Source: Rhodococcus opacus (lineage in GTDB: Bacteria > Actinomycetota > Actinomycetes > Mycobacteriales > Mycobacteriaceae). From it: a DNA stretch of 64,000 nt. The notes under the pieces were generated by a model. The model had not been told where the DNA came from. It ran no database searches and worked only from the letters and a program-made list of their open reading frames with translations. The stretch spans positions 62,001 through 126,000 of the forward strand of contig NZ_JAAXPA010000008.1 of the NCBI RefSeq assembly GCF_012396235.1, given 5' to 3'. The translations under genes and the position numbers were made by a program. This document shows, one piece after another, positions 23,432-32,660 of the stretch (positions are counted from its first letter, which is position 1; each line of letters begins with the position of its first letter).

Positions 23432-24684
23432 TCGCCCTCACCACCCGTTGCACCTTCGAATCGCGGCGACACGACACCCGGCACCGTGCCGGGCGTGACC
23501 GTCCGCTGAATGTTGTCGGCACTCATGATCCCGAAGGGAAGCACGAGCGACGGCGTCTTCGCCGATTGCGTGATCTGCGACGTGATGTTGGCGCAGTTGT
23601 CGATCAGCGGCTGCATCTGACGCCCGAGTTGCTCGAACCGCGGATCGCCGGGAACCAGCTTGCCGAGGTCGATCAACTTGCACGCGACGCCGGCCGGATC
23701 CTGCAGATCCGGGAACGCCAGACGCGATGCCAGGTTGCCGGACTCCGCGTCGTAGGAGTTGGCCAGGTTGCTGATCGCCAGCGGAAGCAGGGTCAGCGAG
23801 TTGACGAGCGACTCGCGGTTGTCCGCGAGGGTCTGCGTCACCGGAACCAGATCGTCCACGTTCTCGGCGAGGATCTCCCGGTTGTCGGCCACGAACTTCG
23901 AGACGTCGCCGAGGGCGATCGCCAGCTGGTTGAGGGCGGCACCGAGGTTCTCCCGCTCCCCCGCAAGGAATCCGGACAAGTCGGAGAGCTGCGAATTGAA
24001 GTCGCGGACCTGCTGATCGTTGGCCGCCAGCGCACCCACGAACACCTGGAGGTTCTTGACGGTGTCGAACAGGTCGCCGCGGCTCTCGTTGAGCGTGCGG
24101 GCGGCGTCGGACAGCTGATTGATGCTCTGCCCCAGCGCCTCTCCGTTGCCGTCGAGGTTGGCCGCGCCGGTCTCGACGAACTGGGACAGCGCGCCTTCCT
24201 TGTTCGCCCCGTCCGGGCCCAGAGCGGTGGAGAGCTTCTCGATGCTCGCGTACAGCTCATCCACCTCGACAGGAGTGGCCGTGCGGTCACGCGAGATGAC
24301 GGCACCGCTCTGCATCTTGTCGCCGCCCGTGTAGGCAGGCGCGAGCTGGATGTAGCGGTCGGACACCACGGACGGCGTGACCTGGGCTGCCTTCGCGTCG
24401 GCGGGGATGTCGACGCCACGATCGACGCGCATGTCGACCTTCACCTGGTCGCCCTGCGGTTCGACACCGTCGACTGATCCGACCTTCACACCGAGGATCC
24501 GCACGTCGGAACCCTCGTAGATGCCCACCGACTTGTCGAAGTACGCGGTGATCTGCGTGGTTCCTGCGCGGGTGAACAACCACCACAGGGCCCCGGCGAT
24601 CACGAGCGCGACGATGACGATTCCCGCGATGAGGGCGACCCCGCCGCGTCCGCCGCGCTCGGCGCCGTTCTCGACGTCTGCCAT
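23428..24684 (-). CDS. mceD: Mce-family protein D
   Basis: The 418-residue protein has one N-terminal transmembrane helix (about 15-38, [21 protein letters not shown]), an MCE domain at about 45-140 ([19 protein letters not shown]) and a long helical segment rich in Asn/Gln/Asp. Its ATG shares one base with the mceC stop (TGATG). Its position in the operon assigns it as subunit D of the hetero-hexamer. Confidence 0.9.
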   Translation of the reverse strand: MADVENGAERGGRGGVALIAGIVIVALVIAGALWWLFTRAGTTQITAYFDKSVGIYEGSDVRILGVKVGSVDGVEPQGDQVKVDMRVDRGVDIPADAKAAQVTPSVVSDRYIQLAPAYTGGDKMQSGAVISRDRTATPVEVDELYASIEKLSTALGPDGANKEGALSQFVETGAANLDGNGEALGQSINQLSDAARTLNESRGDLFDTVKNLQVFVGALAANDQQVRDFNSQLSDLSGFLAGERENLGAALNQLAIALGDVSKFVADNREILAENVDDLVPVTQTLADNRESLVNSLTLLPLAISNLANSYDAESGNLASRLAFPDLQDPAGVACKLIDLGKLVPGDPRFEQLGRQMQPLIDNCANITSQITQSAKTPSLVLPFGIMSADNIQRTVTPGTVPGVVSPRFEGATGGEGE

Positions 24685-25679
24685 CAGTTACCCCCCAACG
24701 TGCGGACGGGATCGCGCGGACCGGGAATGTCGGGCAGACCCGGCGGCAGGAGGTTCACCACGACCTGGTCGAACCAGCGACCGTTACCGACCACGTTCGT
24801 GTACAGGCGGACGAACGGCTCGTACAGTTTCATCGCCTTGTCCAGGTTCTCGTTGTTGGCCTTGAGGATCTCGACGACACCGTCGAGCTGTTCGAGCGCG
24901 GGACCGATGGCGGCCTCGTTGTCGCGCACGAGTCCGGTCAACTGCTGCGACAGCCGCTGAGTTCCGGTGAGCAGCTGAGAGATCGACTGCTGACGGCTGT
25001 TGAGCTCACCGAGCAGCAGACCGGCGTCGCTGATCAACCGGTTGAATTCGGCGTTGCGGTCGGCGAGGACCTTGGTGGTCTTGCCGGTCGCGTCGAACAA
25101 CTTCTGCAGTTCCTGATCGCGGCTGGCGATGGTCTGCGACAGCCTGCTCACACCGTCCAGGGAGGCTCGGATCTCCGTGGGAGTTCCCTCGAAAGCCTGC
25201 GACAGCGTCACCATGCTCTGTGCGAGCTGATCGGAGTCGATGTCACCCACCGTCTGTGCGGCGGCCGAGAACGCTTCGATCACGTCGTACGGAGACGTGG
25301 TGCGGTCCAACGGGATCACGTCGCTCGGATTCAGGGTGTCCGAACCACGGGGGTCGAGGGCCAGGTACTTCTGACCCAGGATCGTCTTGATCTGGATGGA
25401 CGCCGACGTCTCGTTGCCGACCCACGCGTCCGACACCTTGAAGGCGACGTCCACATGGTCCCCGTCGAGCTCGACGGACGTGACCTTGCCGACCTTGACG
25501 CCGGCGATCCGGACCTCGTTGGAGGGCTTGAGCCCTGCCGCCTCGGTGAATTCGGCGTGATAGGTCGATCCGGCGCCGATGAACGGCAGCGAATCGAGGA
25601 AGAAAGCCGACAGGGTGGCCAACAGCACCACGAGAATGCCGAGGGCACCAGCCACTGCCGGGCTGCGACGTCTGCTCAT
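24684..25679 (-). CDS. mceC: Mce-family protein C
   Basis: The 331-residue protein is read from ATG 25679, whose ATGA overlaps the mceB stop. An earlier in-frame start 12 codons upstream lies inside mceB. It has an N-terminal helix ([19 protein letters not shown]), an MCE domain (about 35-120, [17 protein letters not shown]) and a helical part ending with [19 protein letters not shown]. The C subunits of mce systems are often about 330-520 residues, so this is at the short end. Confidence 0.9.
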   Translation of the reverse strand: MSRRRSPAVAGALGILVVLLATLSAFFLDSLPFIGAGSTYHAEFTEAAGLKPSNEVRIAGVKVGKVTSVELDGDHVDVAFKVSDAWVGNETSASIQIKTILGQKYLALDPRGSDTLNPSDVIPLDRTTSPYDVIEAFSAAAQTVGDIDSDQLAQSMVTLSQAFEGTPTEIRASLDGVSRLSQTIASRDQELQKLFDATGKTTKVLADRNAEFNRLISDAGLLLGELNSRQQSISQLLTGTQRLSQQLTGLVRDNEAAIGPALEQLDGVVEILKANNENLDKAMKLYEPFVRLYTNVVGNGRWFDQVVVNLLPPGLPDIPGPRDPVRTLGGN

Positions 25680-26755
25680 CGTGTCTGCAACTCCTGTAGG
25701 CCGTCCTGCGTGCACCGTTTCGCCGAGTTGGTATAGAGCGGCTGGTTGACGGTGGGCAAGCCCGTGGGCAGGTTCAGTTGGGGCGCGGTACCTGGTCCTG
25801 CGACGATGTCGACTCCACAGAGGTAGAACTGGAACCAGGATCCGTAACTGGCTGCCCGGCCGAGCTTCTCGAGCTTTACCGGAAGCGTCTGGAGAACGCT
25901 GTTGACCGTGTCGGAGTTACGGTTCAACGTCGTCGCCAGCGTGTTCAGTGACGTGATGGATTCCTGGATGGACGGTCGGGTGGGTTCGAGCAGGTCGGCC
26001 GTCGCGTCGGTCAGTCCCGCGAGGGACGTCACCGCCGAACCGACCGTTCCCCGCTCGTTCGCCAGGCCCGTGACGAGTTGCTGGGTGTTGACGATCAGCG
26101 AATCGAGTTGATCGTCACGCTGATTCACCGTGGCCAGCACGTCGTTGAGGTTGTTGATCACCGCACCGATCACCCGATCCTTGTCGGCGACGGTGTTGGT
26201 GAGGCTTGCCGTGTTCTCGACCAGTTCCGTGATGGTTCCCGACTCGCCCTGGAACACCTGGATGATCTGGTAGGACAACTTGTTCACGTCGTCGGCACTG
26301 AGGGTCTGGAACAGCGGACGGAACCCGTCGAACAGCGTGGTGAGGTTGACGGCAGGCTTCGTCCGCTCCATCGGAATGGTGTCGCCGCCGCTCATCTTCA
26401 TTCCCTGCTGCCCCTCGCCCTGTTCGAGCGCGATGTAGCGCTGCCCCACGAGGTTCCGGAAGCGGATGGTCGCGGTGGTGCTGGCGGGCAGCCAGTCCCG
26501 TTCCGACACCGTGAACTGAACCTCGGCTTCGCGGTCGTCGTGGATCGCGATCTTCTCGACCTGACCCACACGCACACCGGCGATGCGGACCTCGTCGCCC
26601 TCGTTGAGCGAGGTGACGTCCGAGAAGATCGCGTTGAACTTGGTGCCACCGCCGCCACCGAGGTTGGCGATGGTGGCGGCCAGCAAACCGGTCGCGAGGA
26701 TGGTGACCACGGCGAACACGATCAGCTTGACCAATGGTGCGGCCAGGCCCCTCAC
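25676..26755 (-). CDS. mceB: Mce-family protein B
   Basis: The 359-residue protein starts at GTG 26755 (GTGA overlap with mceA). It has one N-terminal helix (VKLIVFAVVTILATGLLAATI), an MCE domain (about 35-125, LNEGDEVRIAGVRVGQVEK) and a helical region, with two Cys in the C-terminal part (FYLCGVDIV, AKRCTQDG) that could form a disulfide outside the membrane. It is the B subunit by operon position and length. Confidence 0.9.
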   Translation of the reverse strand: MRGLAAPLVKLIVFAVVTILATGLLAATIANLGGGGGTKFNAIFSDVTSLNEGDEVRIAGVRVGQVEKIAIHDDREAEVQFTVSERDWLPASTTATIRFRNLVGQRYIALEQGEGQQGMKMSGGDTIPMERTKPAVNLTTLFDGFRPLFQTLSADDVNKLSYQIIQVFQGESGTITELVENTASLTNTVADKDRVIGAVINNLNDVLATVNQRDDQLDSLIVNTQQLVTGLANERGTVGSAVTSLAGLTDATADLLEPTRPSIQESITSLNTLATTLNRNSDTVNSVLQTLPVKLEKLGRAASYGSWFQFYLCGVDIVAGPGTAPQLNLPTGLPTVNQPLYTNSAKRCTQDGLQELQTR

Positions 26756-28110
26756 TTGAAGCTCACCTCAGTCCCCCTCATGGTCGGCGCGCCGACGAGT
26801 GTCGTCCAGCTCGGCACGTCCTCCGGCGCCATGCCCCCGGCCTCGCCGTAGACGACGTCCAACGTGTCCTGCTCCATCTTCGAACCCGCGTAACTTGCGG
26901 GCGTGACCTCGGCTCCGTACCCCGGGACCTGATCGGGGACTCCGGCGGGCGCCGGGAGGAAGTCGATGGTCGACGGGCCGGGATTCCGCGAAGGCACCTG
27001 GTAGGCACCGTCGTTGTAGGACGACCCGCCCGGGTACTGCGGGAACTTCCCACCCGGAGCGGTGACGTTGTCGTAGCAAGCCGGTCCGCGGTTGTCGAGC
27101 AGCCGCGGCTCGTCCTGGTTGGGCACGTAGCGACCCTTCGGATTGACGAACTGCACGCTGGCACGCACACCCGGGTACGGATCGTCCGGTGCCAGCAGTT
27201 CACGGGCGACGGGAGCGGACTTGGCGAAGCCCGCGAACGTGCAGCCGAAACTCGGCGAGTAACGGCCGAGGATCTGCAGTGCCTCACGCGAATCGGCGGC
27301 GATACTGACGATCGATTCGGCGTTGGTCTGCAGGAGATCCGCGGTGCTGGACGCGGTTCCGGTCAGCGACGCGAGCAACGTGGAGATCTCGCCCTGCTTC
27401 TCCACCACGGTATTTCCGGTGGTACGGAGATTGTCGAGGGCGTTGACCAGGTCGGGCGCCGCCTCGGAGTACGTCTGCGAGAAATCTGCCAGACCGCGCA
27501 GATCCTCCTGGATGGCAGGAAGTTCCGTGTTCAGCCCGCCGAAGATCTCCTCGAGACGGTCGAGCGTCAGTCCGAGTTCGGCACCGCGCCCGCTCAGTCC
27601 CTGGGACAGCGCGCCGAGCGTGTTCGCCAGGTCCTGCGGCGGAATCGCCTGCAGCAGCGGCAGCAGACCGTCCAGAACCTCGCCGACCTCGACGGCGTTG
27701 CCACTCTTGTCCTGACGCAGCGTGTCGCCGGCCTGGATCGGCGGAGCGGTGTCGCCCTCGGGAACGATCAGCGACACATAGCGCTCACCGAACAGCGTCT
27801 TGGGCAGCAACCGCGCCGTCGCGTTGGACGGAATCAGCTGCGCCTTGTCGGGCTGGATCGCAAGATCCAGGGTGACCTCGCCCTCATGGGAGGACGCCGA
27901 GCGCACCTCGCCGACGATGAGGCCACGGACCTTCACGTCCGCATTGGGCGGCAGGGCATTTCCGGCGGTGTCCGTGAGCAGGTCGATCTTGACGACCTTG
28001 GTGAACGTCTTGTTGAACATGCCGATCGTGAAGACCAGGAACAACGCGAGGACGAGGAAGAACACCAGCCCCAGCACCCGTCGGCCCACAACAGATGTCG
28101 TGTTGCTCAT
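26752..28110 (-). CDS. mceA: Mce-family protein A
   Basis: The 452-residue protein is read from ATG 28110, whose ATGA overlaps the yrbEB stop. The open frame extends far upstream across yrbEB, but that part is shadow sequence. It has an N-terminal helix (RRVLGLVFFLVLALFLVFTIG) and an MCE domain (about 35-130, LPPNADVKVRGLIVGEVRS). A helical stretch follows, then an A-type C-terminal tail with FGCTFAGFAKSAPVARELLAP and a Pro/Gly-rich end. In mycobacteria the A subunit helps define the lipid substrate. Confidence 0.91.
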   Translation of the reverse strand: MSNTTSVVGRRVLGLVFFLVLALFLVFTIGMFNKTFTKVVKIDLLTDTAGNALPPNADVKVRGLIVGEVRSASSHEGEVTLDLAIQPDKAQLIPSNATARLLPKTLFGERYVSLIVPEGDTAPPIQAGDTLRQDKSGNAVEVGEVLDGLLPLLQAIPPQDLANTLGALSQGLSGRGAELGLTLDRLEEIFGGLNTELPAIQEDLRGLADFSQTYSEAAPDLVNALDNLRTTGNTVVEKQGEISTLLASLTGTASSTADLLQTNAESIVSIAADSREALQILGRYSPSFGCTFAGFAKSAPVARELLAPDDPYPGVRASVQFVNPKGRYVPNQDEPRLLDNRGPACYDNVTAPGGKFPQYPGGSSYNDGAYQVPSRNPGPSTIDFLPAPAGVPDQVPGYGAEVTPASYAGSKMEQDTLDVVYGEAGGMAPEDVPSWTTLVGAPTMRGTEVSFK

Positions 28111-28967
28111 CCGGCCACCCTCACTGTGGTCGTCGTGCCCCAGATGGCGAGGCTCAGGAAGAAGTCGAGAACGGCGATGGTGACGATCGCGGTGCGGACC
28201 GCCCGACCCACGGCCACACCCACACCGGCGGGACCACCCGACGCGTGATAGCCGTAGTAGCAATGGATCAGGATCAGCACGAACGCGAAGATCAGCACTT
28301 TCGCGAACGAATACAGGACGTCCTGCGGTGGCAGGAACAAGTTGAAGTAGTGGTCGTAGGACCCGGTCGACTGGCCGTTGAACACGGTACTGATGACGCG
28401 GGAGGCGAGATAGGCCGCGAGCAGACCGACAATGTACAGCGGGATGACGGCGACGAATCCCGCGATCATGCGGGTGGTGACAAGGAACGGCACACTCGGT
28501 ACCGCCATGACCTCCAGCGCGTCGATCTCCTCCGAGATGCGCATGGCGCCGAGCTGCGCGGTGAAACCACAACCGACGGTGGCCGAGAGCGCGAGTGCCG
28601 CAACGATCGGCGCGATCTCACGGGTGTTGACGTACGCGGACAGGAAGCCGGTGAGGACCGAGCTGCCCAGCTGTTCGAGCGCGGCGAAACCCTGCAGTCC
28701 GACGACGACGCCGGTGAAGCCGGACATCATCGCGATGACGCCGATGGTGCCGCCGATGACGGCGAGCGCGCCGCTGCCGAATGTGACCTCGGCGAGCAGC
28801 CGGAGCACTTCCTTGCGGTAGTGCACGAGAGTGTGGGGCGACCAGGCGATTGCCCTGGCGTAGAACGACATCTGCTCGCCGGCCCGGTCGAGCACGTTGA
28901 GCGGCGCACGACCGACTCGGCGTGCCGCCATCAGCGTCCGGTCACCGCGTCCCTTGGCGATTGTCAT
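28107..28967 (-). CDS. yrbEB: YrbE/MlaE-family ABC permease B
   Basis: The 286-residue integral membrane protein has five or six hydrophobic segments. It carries the MlaE signature around GAMRISEEIDALEVMAVPSVPFLVTTR, where the EIDALEVM loop contacts the ATPase. It pairs with YrbEA to form the inner-membrane channel of the Mce importer. It starts 4 bases after the yrbEA stop and overlaps mceA by 4 bases. Confidence 0.92.
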   Translation of the reverse strand: MTIAKGRGDRTLMAARRVGRAPLNVLDRAGEQMSFYARAIAWSPHTLVHYRKEVLRLLAEVTFGSGALAVIGGTIGVIAMMSGFTGVVVGLQGFAALEQLGSSVLTGFLSAYVNTREIAPIVAALALSATVGCGFTAQLGAMRISEEIDALEVMAVPSVPFLVTTRMIAGFVAVIPLYIVGLLAAYLASRVISTVFNGQSTGSYDHYFNLFLPPQDVLYSFAKVLIFAFVLILIHCYYGYHASGGPAGVGVAVGRAVRTAIVTIAVLDFFLSLAIWGTTTTVRVAG

Positions 28968-28971
28968 CGGG

Positions 28972-29766
28972 TCACGATCCCTTCGCCGGAACGATTTGGA
29001 GGTACACCATGGTCAGGATCAGGTTCGCGAAGAACAGCAGCAGGAACGTGATCACCACAGACTGGTTCACCGCGTCACCGACGCCCTTGGGTCCGCCCTT
29101 CGGGTGGAGGCCTTTGTACGCGGCGATGACACCGGCGATGACACCGAAGACGGCCGCCTTGAGCTCGCCGACCCAGATGTCGGGAAGCTGCGCGAAGGCC
29201 GAGAACGATGCCAGGTACGCACCGGGATTACCCCCTTGGAGAATGACGTTGAAGAAGTACCCGCCCGCGATACCGACCACGGACACGAGGCCGTTGAGCA
29301 GGATCGCGACGAGAACCATGGCAAGCACCCGAGGCACGACGAGTCGCTGAATCGGGTTGATACCGAGAACCTCCATGGCGTCGATCTCTTCGCGGATCGT
29401 CCGCGCACCGAGATCCGCCGTGACGGCCGAGCCCGCAGCCCCGGCCACCAGAAGTGCCGTCACCAGCGGGGAACCCTGCTGGATGACGGCGAGCACGCTG
29501 GCCGCTCCCGTGAACGACTCCGCACCGAGCTGCTTGATGAGCGATCCGGTCTGCAGAGACACCACTGCGCCGAACGGAATCGCGACCATGGCCGTCGGCA
29601 GGATCGTGACGCTGGCAATGAACCAGGCCTGTTCGATGAACTCGCGGAACTGGAACGGCCGCTTGAACGTGTTTCGTGCGACGTCGACGAAGAGCTCGAC
29701 GATATTTCCGGCCTGCGTCAGCGCACCGTTGACCGGCCGCAAGACCGAGCTGCGGGTAACCCCCAT
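28972..29766 (-). CDS. yrbEA: YrbE/MlaE-family ABC permease A
   Basis: The 264-residue permease has the expected hydrophobic segments and the coupling motif GARTIREEIDAMEVLGINPIQRL. It begins 9 bases after the mceG stop, so ATPase and permease are translated from one message. This is direct contextual evidence that this mceG serves this mce set. Confidence 0.92.
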   Translation of the reverse strand: MGVTRSSVLRPVNGALTQAGNIVELFVDVARNTFKRPFQFREFIEQAWFIASVTILPTAMVAIPFGAVVSLQTGSLIKQLGAESFTGAASVLAVIQQGSPLVTALLVAGAAGSAVTADLGARTIREEIDAMEVLGINPIQRLVVPRVLAMVLVAILLNGLVSVVGIAGGYFFNVILQGGNPGAYLASFSAFAQLPDIWVGELKAAVFGVIAGVIAAYKGLHPKGGPKGVGDAVNQSVVITFLLLFFANLILTMVYLQIVPAKGS

Positions 29767-29775
29767 CCGATATGC

Positions 29776-30870
29776 CTACCCTTGCCCGTGAGTGGTGTTT
29801 TCGTATCCTTCGCCCCGGTATGCGGGGATGACCTGTGTGTCTTCCTGGCTGTATGCGTAGTCGTAGCCCCCGCCGCCGTTTCCGCCGGAAGTCTCGTCGA
29901 GGCTTTCCTGGATGGCGATCTGGGCATTCTCCGGCAGGGTGTGCATGATGTGCCGGACGCGTTCCTGACGGCGGGCCACGGCCTGCCGGAACGGCATCCC
30001 CGGCGTCGCCTTCATCTGCGGGACGATGCCCTCGACGTCGTCGACACCACCGGCATGGTGGCCGGCATCGACCATCGCCTGCTCCTGCGCCATGGTGGCC
30101 TCGTCCTTCTCCTCCGACATCCCGATCGGACCGATCATCGTGCCGTTGAGGAACTGCTTGACCACCGGCTCCTCACTGGTGAGCAGCACCTCCCGCGGAC
30201 CGAACATCACCAGATGCCGGCGGAACAGCATGCCGATGTTGTCCGGCACCGTCCGGGCGAGATTGATGTTGTGCGAGACGATCAGGATCGTCGCGTCGAT
30301 CTCGGCGTTGATGTCGATCAACGTCTGGCTGATGTAGGTGGTGCGCACCGGGTCCAGGCCGGAGTCCGGCTCGTCGACGAGGATGATCTGTGGGTCGAGT
30401 ACCAGGGCCCGGGCCAGGCCCGCACGCTTGCGCATACCGCCGGAGATCTCGCCGGGCAGTTTGTCCTCGGCGCCGAGGAGGCCGACGAGTTCCATCTTTT
30501 CCATGACGATCTTGCGGACTTCGGATTCGGATTTCTTGGTGTGTTCGCGTAGTGGGAACGCCACGTTGTCGAACAGGTTCATCGACCCGAACAGCGCGCC
30601 GTCCTGGAACAGCACACCGAACAGCTTCCGGATCTCGTACAGCTCCTTGGACGAGCACTCGAGAATGTTGGTGCCGTCGATCACGATCGAACCCTGCTCC
30701 GGGCGGAGCAGACCGATCAGCGACTTCAGGAACACCGACTTACCCGTACCCGACGGTCCGAGCAACGCACTGACCTCACCAGCAGGGAGGGTCAACGTGA
30801 CGTCCTGCCAGATCCTCTGCGAGCCGAACGACTTGGTCAGTCCCTCGACGGATACCTCGACTCCCACCAT
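29776..30870 (-). CDS. mceG: Mce-system ATPase MceG (Mkl)
   Basis: The 364-residue ABC ATPase is read from ATG 30870; GTG 30867 is equally possible given the GGAGG only 2 bases before the ATG. Walker A GPSGTGKS is at 38-45, the signature is ISGGMRKRAGLARAL and Walker B is IILVDEPDSGLDP. About 110 residues after the ATPase core (IGMSEEKDEATMAQEQAMVDAGHHAGG) form the C-terminal extension known from mycobacterial Mkl/MceG. It energises lipid import through YrbEA/B. In M. tuberculosis the gene lies near rplJ-rplL without mce genes. Here it keeps that position and also heads the mce operon. Confidence 0.93.
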   Translation of the reverse strand: MVGVEVSVEGLTKSFGSQRIWQDVTLTLPAGEVSALLGPSGTGKSVFLKSLIGLLRPEQGSIVIDGTNILECSSKELYEIRKLFGVLFQDGALFGSMNLFDNVAFPLREHTKKSESEVRKIVMEKMELVGLLGAEDKLPGEISGGMRKRAGLARALVLDPQIILVDEPDSGLDPVRTTYISQTLIDINAEIDATILIVSHNINLARTVPDNIGMLFRRHLVMFGPREVLLTSEEPVVKQFLNGTMIGPIGMSEEKDEATMAQEQAMVDAGHHAGGVDDVEGIVPQMKATPGMPFRQAVARRQERVRHIMHTLPENAQIAIQESLDETSGGNGGGGYDYAYSQEDTQVIPAYRGEGYENTTHGQG

Positions 30871-30917
30871 TACCTCCGCGACCGTTCGATGCACTCACCC
30901 CGTGTGGGTTGGGTCAC

Positions 30918-30966
30918 TCTATCGCATCGACGTGTTACCTGTGACAAGGGATGCTACTCATGAGTA
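30918..30966 (-). promoter_or_regulatory. Candidate mceG-mce operon promoter with upstream 12-base palindrome
   Basis: On the minus strand TTGTCA (30947-30942) and GATAGA (30923-30918) are 18 bases apart, like -35 and -10 boxes. They would start transcription about 40 bases before mceG. Seven bases upstream of the -35 box is the perfect palindrome TACTCATGAGTA (30955-30966). Such palindromes are typical of TetR- or GntR-type lipid regulators. The binding protein is unknown and the boxes are read by eye. The rest of the gap 30967-31098 shows nothing further. Confidence 0.45.
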
Positions 30967-31098
30967 AGGAAGCATGCCAACAGCGGGTCCCACTATGCAA
31001 AACAACGCGTCTGAACTGGGATAACGGTAGCGAAATTTCTGGTCGCGCGTCCAGCTTTCGGCCGGGAATCTCGTCACTCCGAAGCCGTCTGCGGACGC

Positions 31099-31139
31099 AA
31101 AAAGAGGGCCACTCCCCACGGATGGGGAGTGGCCCTCTT
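31099..31139 (-). terminator. Rho-independent terminator after rplL
   Basis: A perfect 17-base-pair stem with a 4-base loop (31102-31118 / 31123-31139) is followed on the minus strand by five T residues. It lies 34 bases after the rplL stop. It separates the ribosomal operon from mceG, so mceG needs its own promoter. Confidence 0.95.
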
Positions 31140-31173
31140 CGTCTGCTCGGCGAGCAGCGCGGGAGAGACCGTC

Positions 31174-31560
31174 TTACTTGACGGTGATCTTCGCGCCGGC
31201 AGCCTCGAGCTTCTCCTTGGCGGCGTCGGCCGCGTCCTTGGCAACCTTCTCCAGGATGGCCTTCGGAGCACCCTCGACGAGGTCCTTGGCTTCCTTCAGG
31301 CCGAGGCCGGAAACGACCTCACGGACGACCTTGATGACCTGGATCTTCTTGTCGCCGGCCGACTCGAGGACGACGTCGAACTCGTCCTGCTCCTCAGCAG
31401 CCTCGGCGGCAGCCGGTGCTCCGCCTGCAGCGGCAACGGCGACCGGGGCAGCGGCGGTGACCTCGAAGGTCTCCTCGAATGCCTTCACGAACTCCGAGAG
31501 CTCGAGGAGGGTGAGCTCCTTGAACTGGTCCAACAACTCTTCGGTGCTGAGCTTCGCCAT
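31174..31560 (-). CDS. rplL: 50S ribosomal protein L7/L12
   Basis: The 128-residue protein starts at [21 protein letters not shown] behind AGGAAGG. It has the N-terminal dimer domain, an Ala/Glu hinge ([17 protein letters not shown]) and the C-terminal domain with [28 protein letters not shown], which contacts translation GTPases. It forms the ribosomal stalk with L10. It lies 78 bases after rplJ and shares its transcript. Confidence 0.98.
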   Translation of the reverse strand: MAKLSTEELLDQFKELTLLELSEFVKAFEETFEVTAAAPVAVAAAGGAPAAAEAAEEQDEFDVVLESAGDKKIQVIKVVREVVSGLGLKEAKDLVEGAPKAILEKVAKDAADAAKEKLEAAGAKITVK

Positions 31561-31638
31561 TGTGGCGGTCCTTCCTGTAAGTCCCATGTCGCTGATCCGC
31601 GACCGGGCGGGGTTATAGCAGTGATGCGCGGGTGCGGA

Positions 31639-32199
31639 TCAGCTTTCGGCTGCAGCCTCGGCGGGAGCTTCGGCAGCTCCGCCTTCTGCGGCCTTCTTTT
31701 CCTGCAGAGCAGCAGCCAGTCGGGCCACCTGCGAAGCAGGAGCGTTGAACAGGCCTGCGGCCTTTGCCAAGTTGCCCTTCATCGCGCCGGCAAGCTTGGC
31801 CAACAGGATCTCGCGGGACTCGAGGTCCGCGATCTTGTTGACCTCGTCCACGGACAGCGCAGCGCCGTCCATGTAGCCGCCCTTGATGATGAGCGCCTTG
31901 TTGTCCTTAGCGAAGTTCTTCAGCGCCTTCGCAGCATCGACGGGCTCGCCCTTGATGAATGCAATGGCGGTCGGACCGACGAAAAGGTCATCAAGGCCCT
32001 CGACGCCCGCCTCAGCAGCGGCACGCTTGACCAGGGTGTTCTTGGCGACGGAGTAGGTGGCACCTTCTCCGAGAGCGCGTCGCAGTGTCGTGATGTTGCC
32101 CACCGTCAGACCACGGTATTCCGTGATCACAGCAGCGGTCGAACCCTTGAACTGCTCGGTGATCTCCGCAACCGCGGAAACCTTCTCAGGCTTTGCCAT
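31639..32199 (-). CDS. rplJ: 50S ribosomal protein L10
   Basis: The 186-residue protein starts at ATG 32199 behind GAGGAGG; an extended frame upstream is the leader. The N-terminal domain that binds 23S rRNA carries [21 protein letters not shown] and [17 protein letters not shown]. The C-terminal helix carries L7/L12 dimers, followed by an Ala/Glu tail. L10 with L7/L12 classically represses its own leader. A hairpin with a U tract in the leader fits such control. Confidence 0.97.
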   Translation of the reverse strand: MAKPEKVSAVAEITEQFKGSTAAVITEYRGLTVGNITTLRRALGEGATYSVAKNTLVKRAAAEAGVEGLDDLFVGPTAIAFIKGEPVDAAKALKNFAKDNKALIIKGGYMDGAALSVDEVNKIADLESREILLAKLAGAMKGNLAKAAGLFNAPASQVARLAAALQEKKAAEGGAAEAPAEAAAES

Positions 32200-32285
32200 A
32201 CTTCGCCTCCTCTCATGACAGTCGTTATCCCACTTCGGAACCGCTGCGTACCGCCGGAATCCCGGAGCACACAATCCACGACATG

Positions 32286-32317
32286 CAAAACGCCCCGGTG
32301 CAGGGCACACGGGGCGT
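32286..32317 (-). ncRNA. rplJ leader hairpin, probable attenuator (L10-leader type)
   Basis: Within the rplJ 5' leader the minus strand forms an 8-base-pair GC stem (ACGCCCCG / CGGGGCGT) with a 12-base loop directly followed by TTTT. It starts only a few bases after the predicted transcription start and ends about 90 bases before rplJ. That is the place where L10 leaders of other bacteria act. A terminator this early implies regulated read-through. No homology model was run. Confidence 0.5.
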
Positions 32318-32325
32318 GAAAGGAA

Positions 32326-32353
32326 ACGATACGGTCAGGGCGCGAGCCCACAA
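32326..32353 (-). promoter_or_regulatory. Candidate rplJ-rplL promoter
   Basis: TTGTGG (32353-32348) and TATCGT (32331-32326) are 16 bases apart on the minus strand, immediately upstream of the leader hairpin. This would give a leader of about 120 bases before rplJ. The spacing is good and the -35 match is fair; it is identified by eye. Confidence 0.4.
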
Positions 32354-32660
32354 CCGATACGCATCCCCCTACCTCGTCCTCCTGCGTGGGCCGCCGGACA
32401 TTCCCGGACTTTCAATCACACCCTTGCGGGCGCGATCACCAACGGTCTTGGGTAGAACATGATTTGGGGTGAAGTTCAGATACTGCATTGAACTCCGCAG
32501 GACAGATTACGGCATGGCCTGCACAACCGCCAAATCGTGGCCGCGACCCGCCTCGCGGAAGTGATCGGCGCCACTTCATCGCTGCGGTGTGGTTCAACAG
32601 ACTGAAGCTGCGTCCAATTACCTGTTACGCACCGTTACATGTATGGGCTAACTTTTGGTC
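32354..32660. other. Non-coding gap between the rplJ promoter and the MFS gene
   Basis: About 300 bases with no convincing gene on either strand. Near the MFS start is a direct repeat GTTAC-N5-GTTAC (around 32624-32638) in A/T-richer sequence that may be part of the MFS promoter or an operator. Otherwise I see nothing in it. Confidence 0.4.

Noticed and set aside
28111..28572. N-terminal extension of MceA into yrbEB
   Set aside because: The ATGA overlap and the membrane helix right after ATG 28110 fix the start; the extension is out-of-frame yrbEB.
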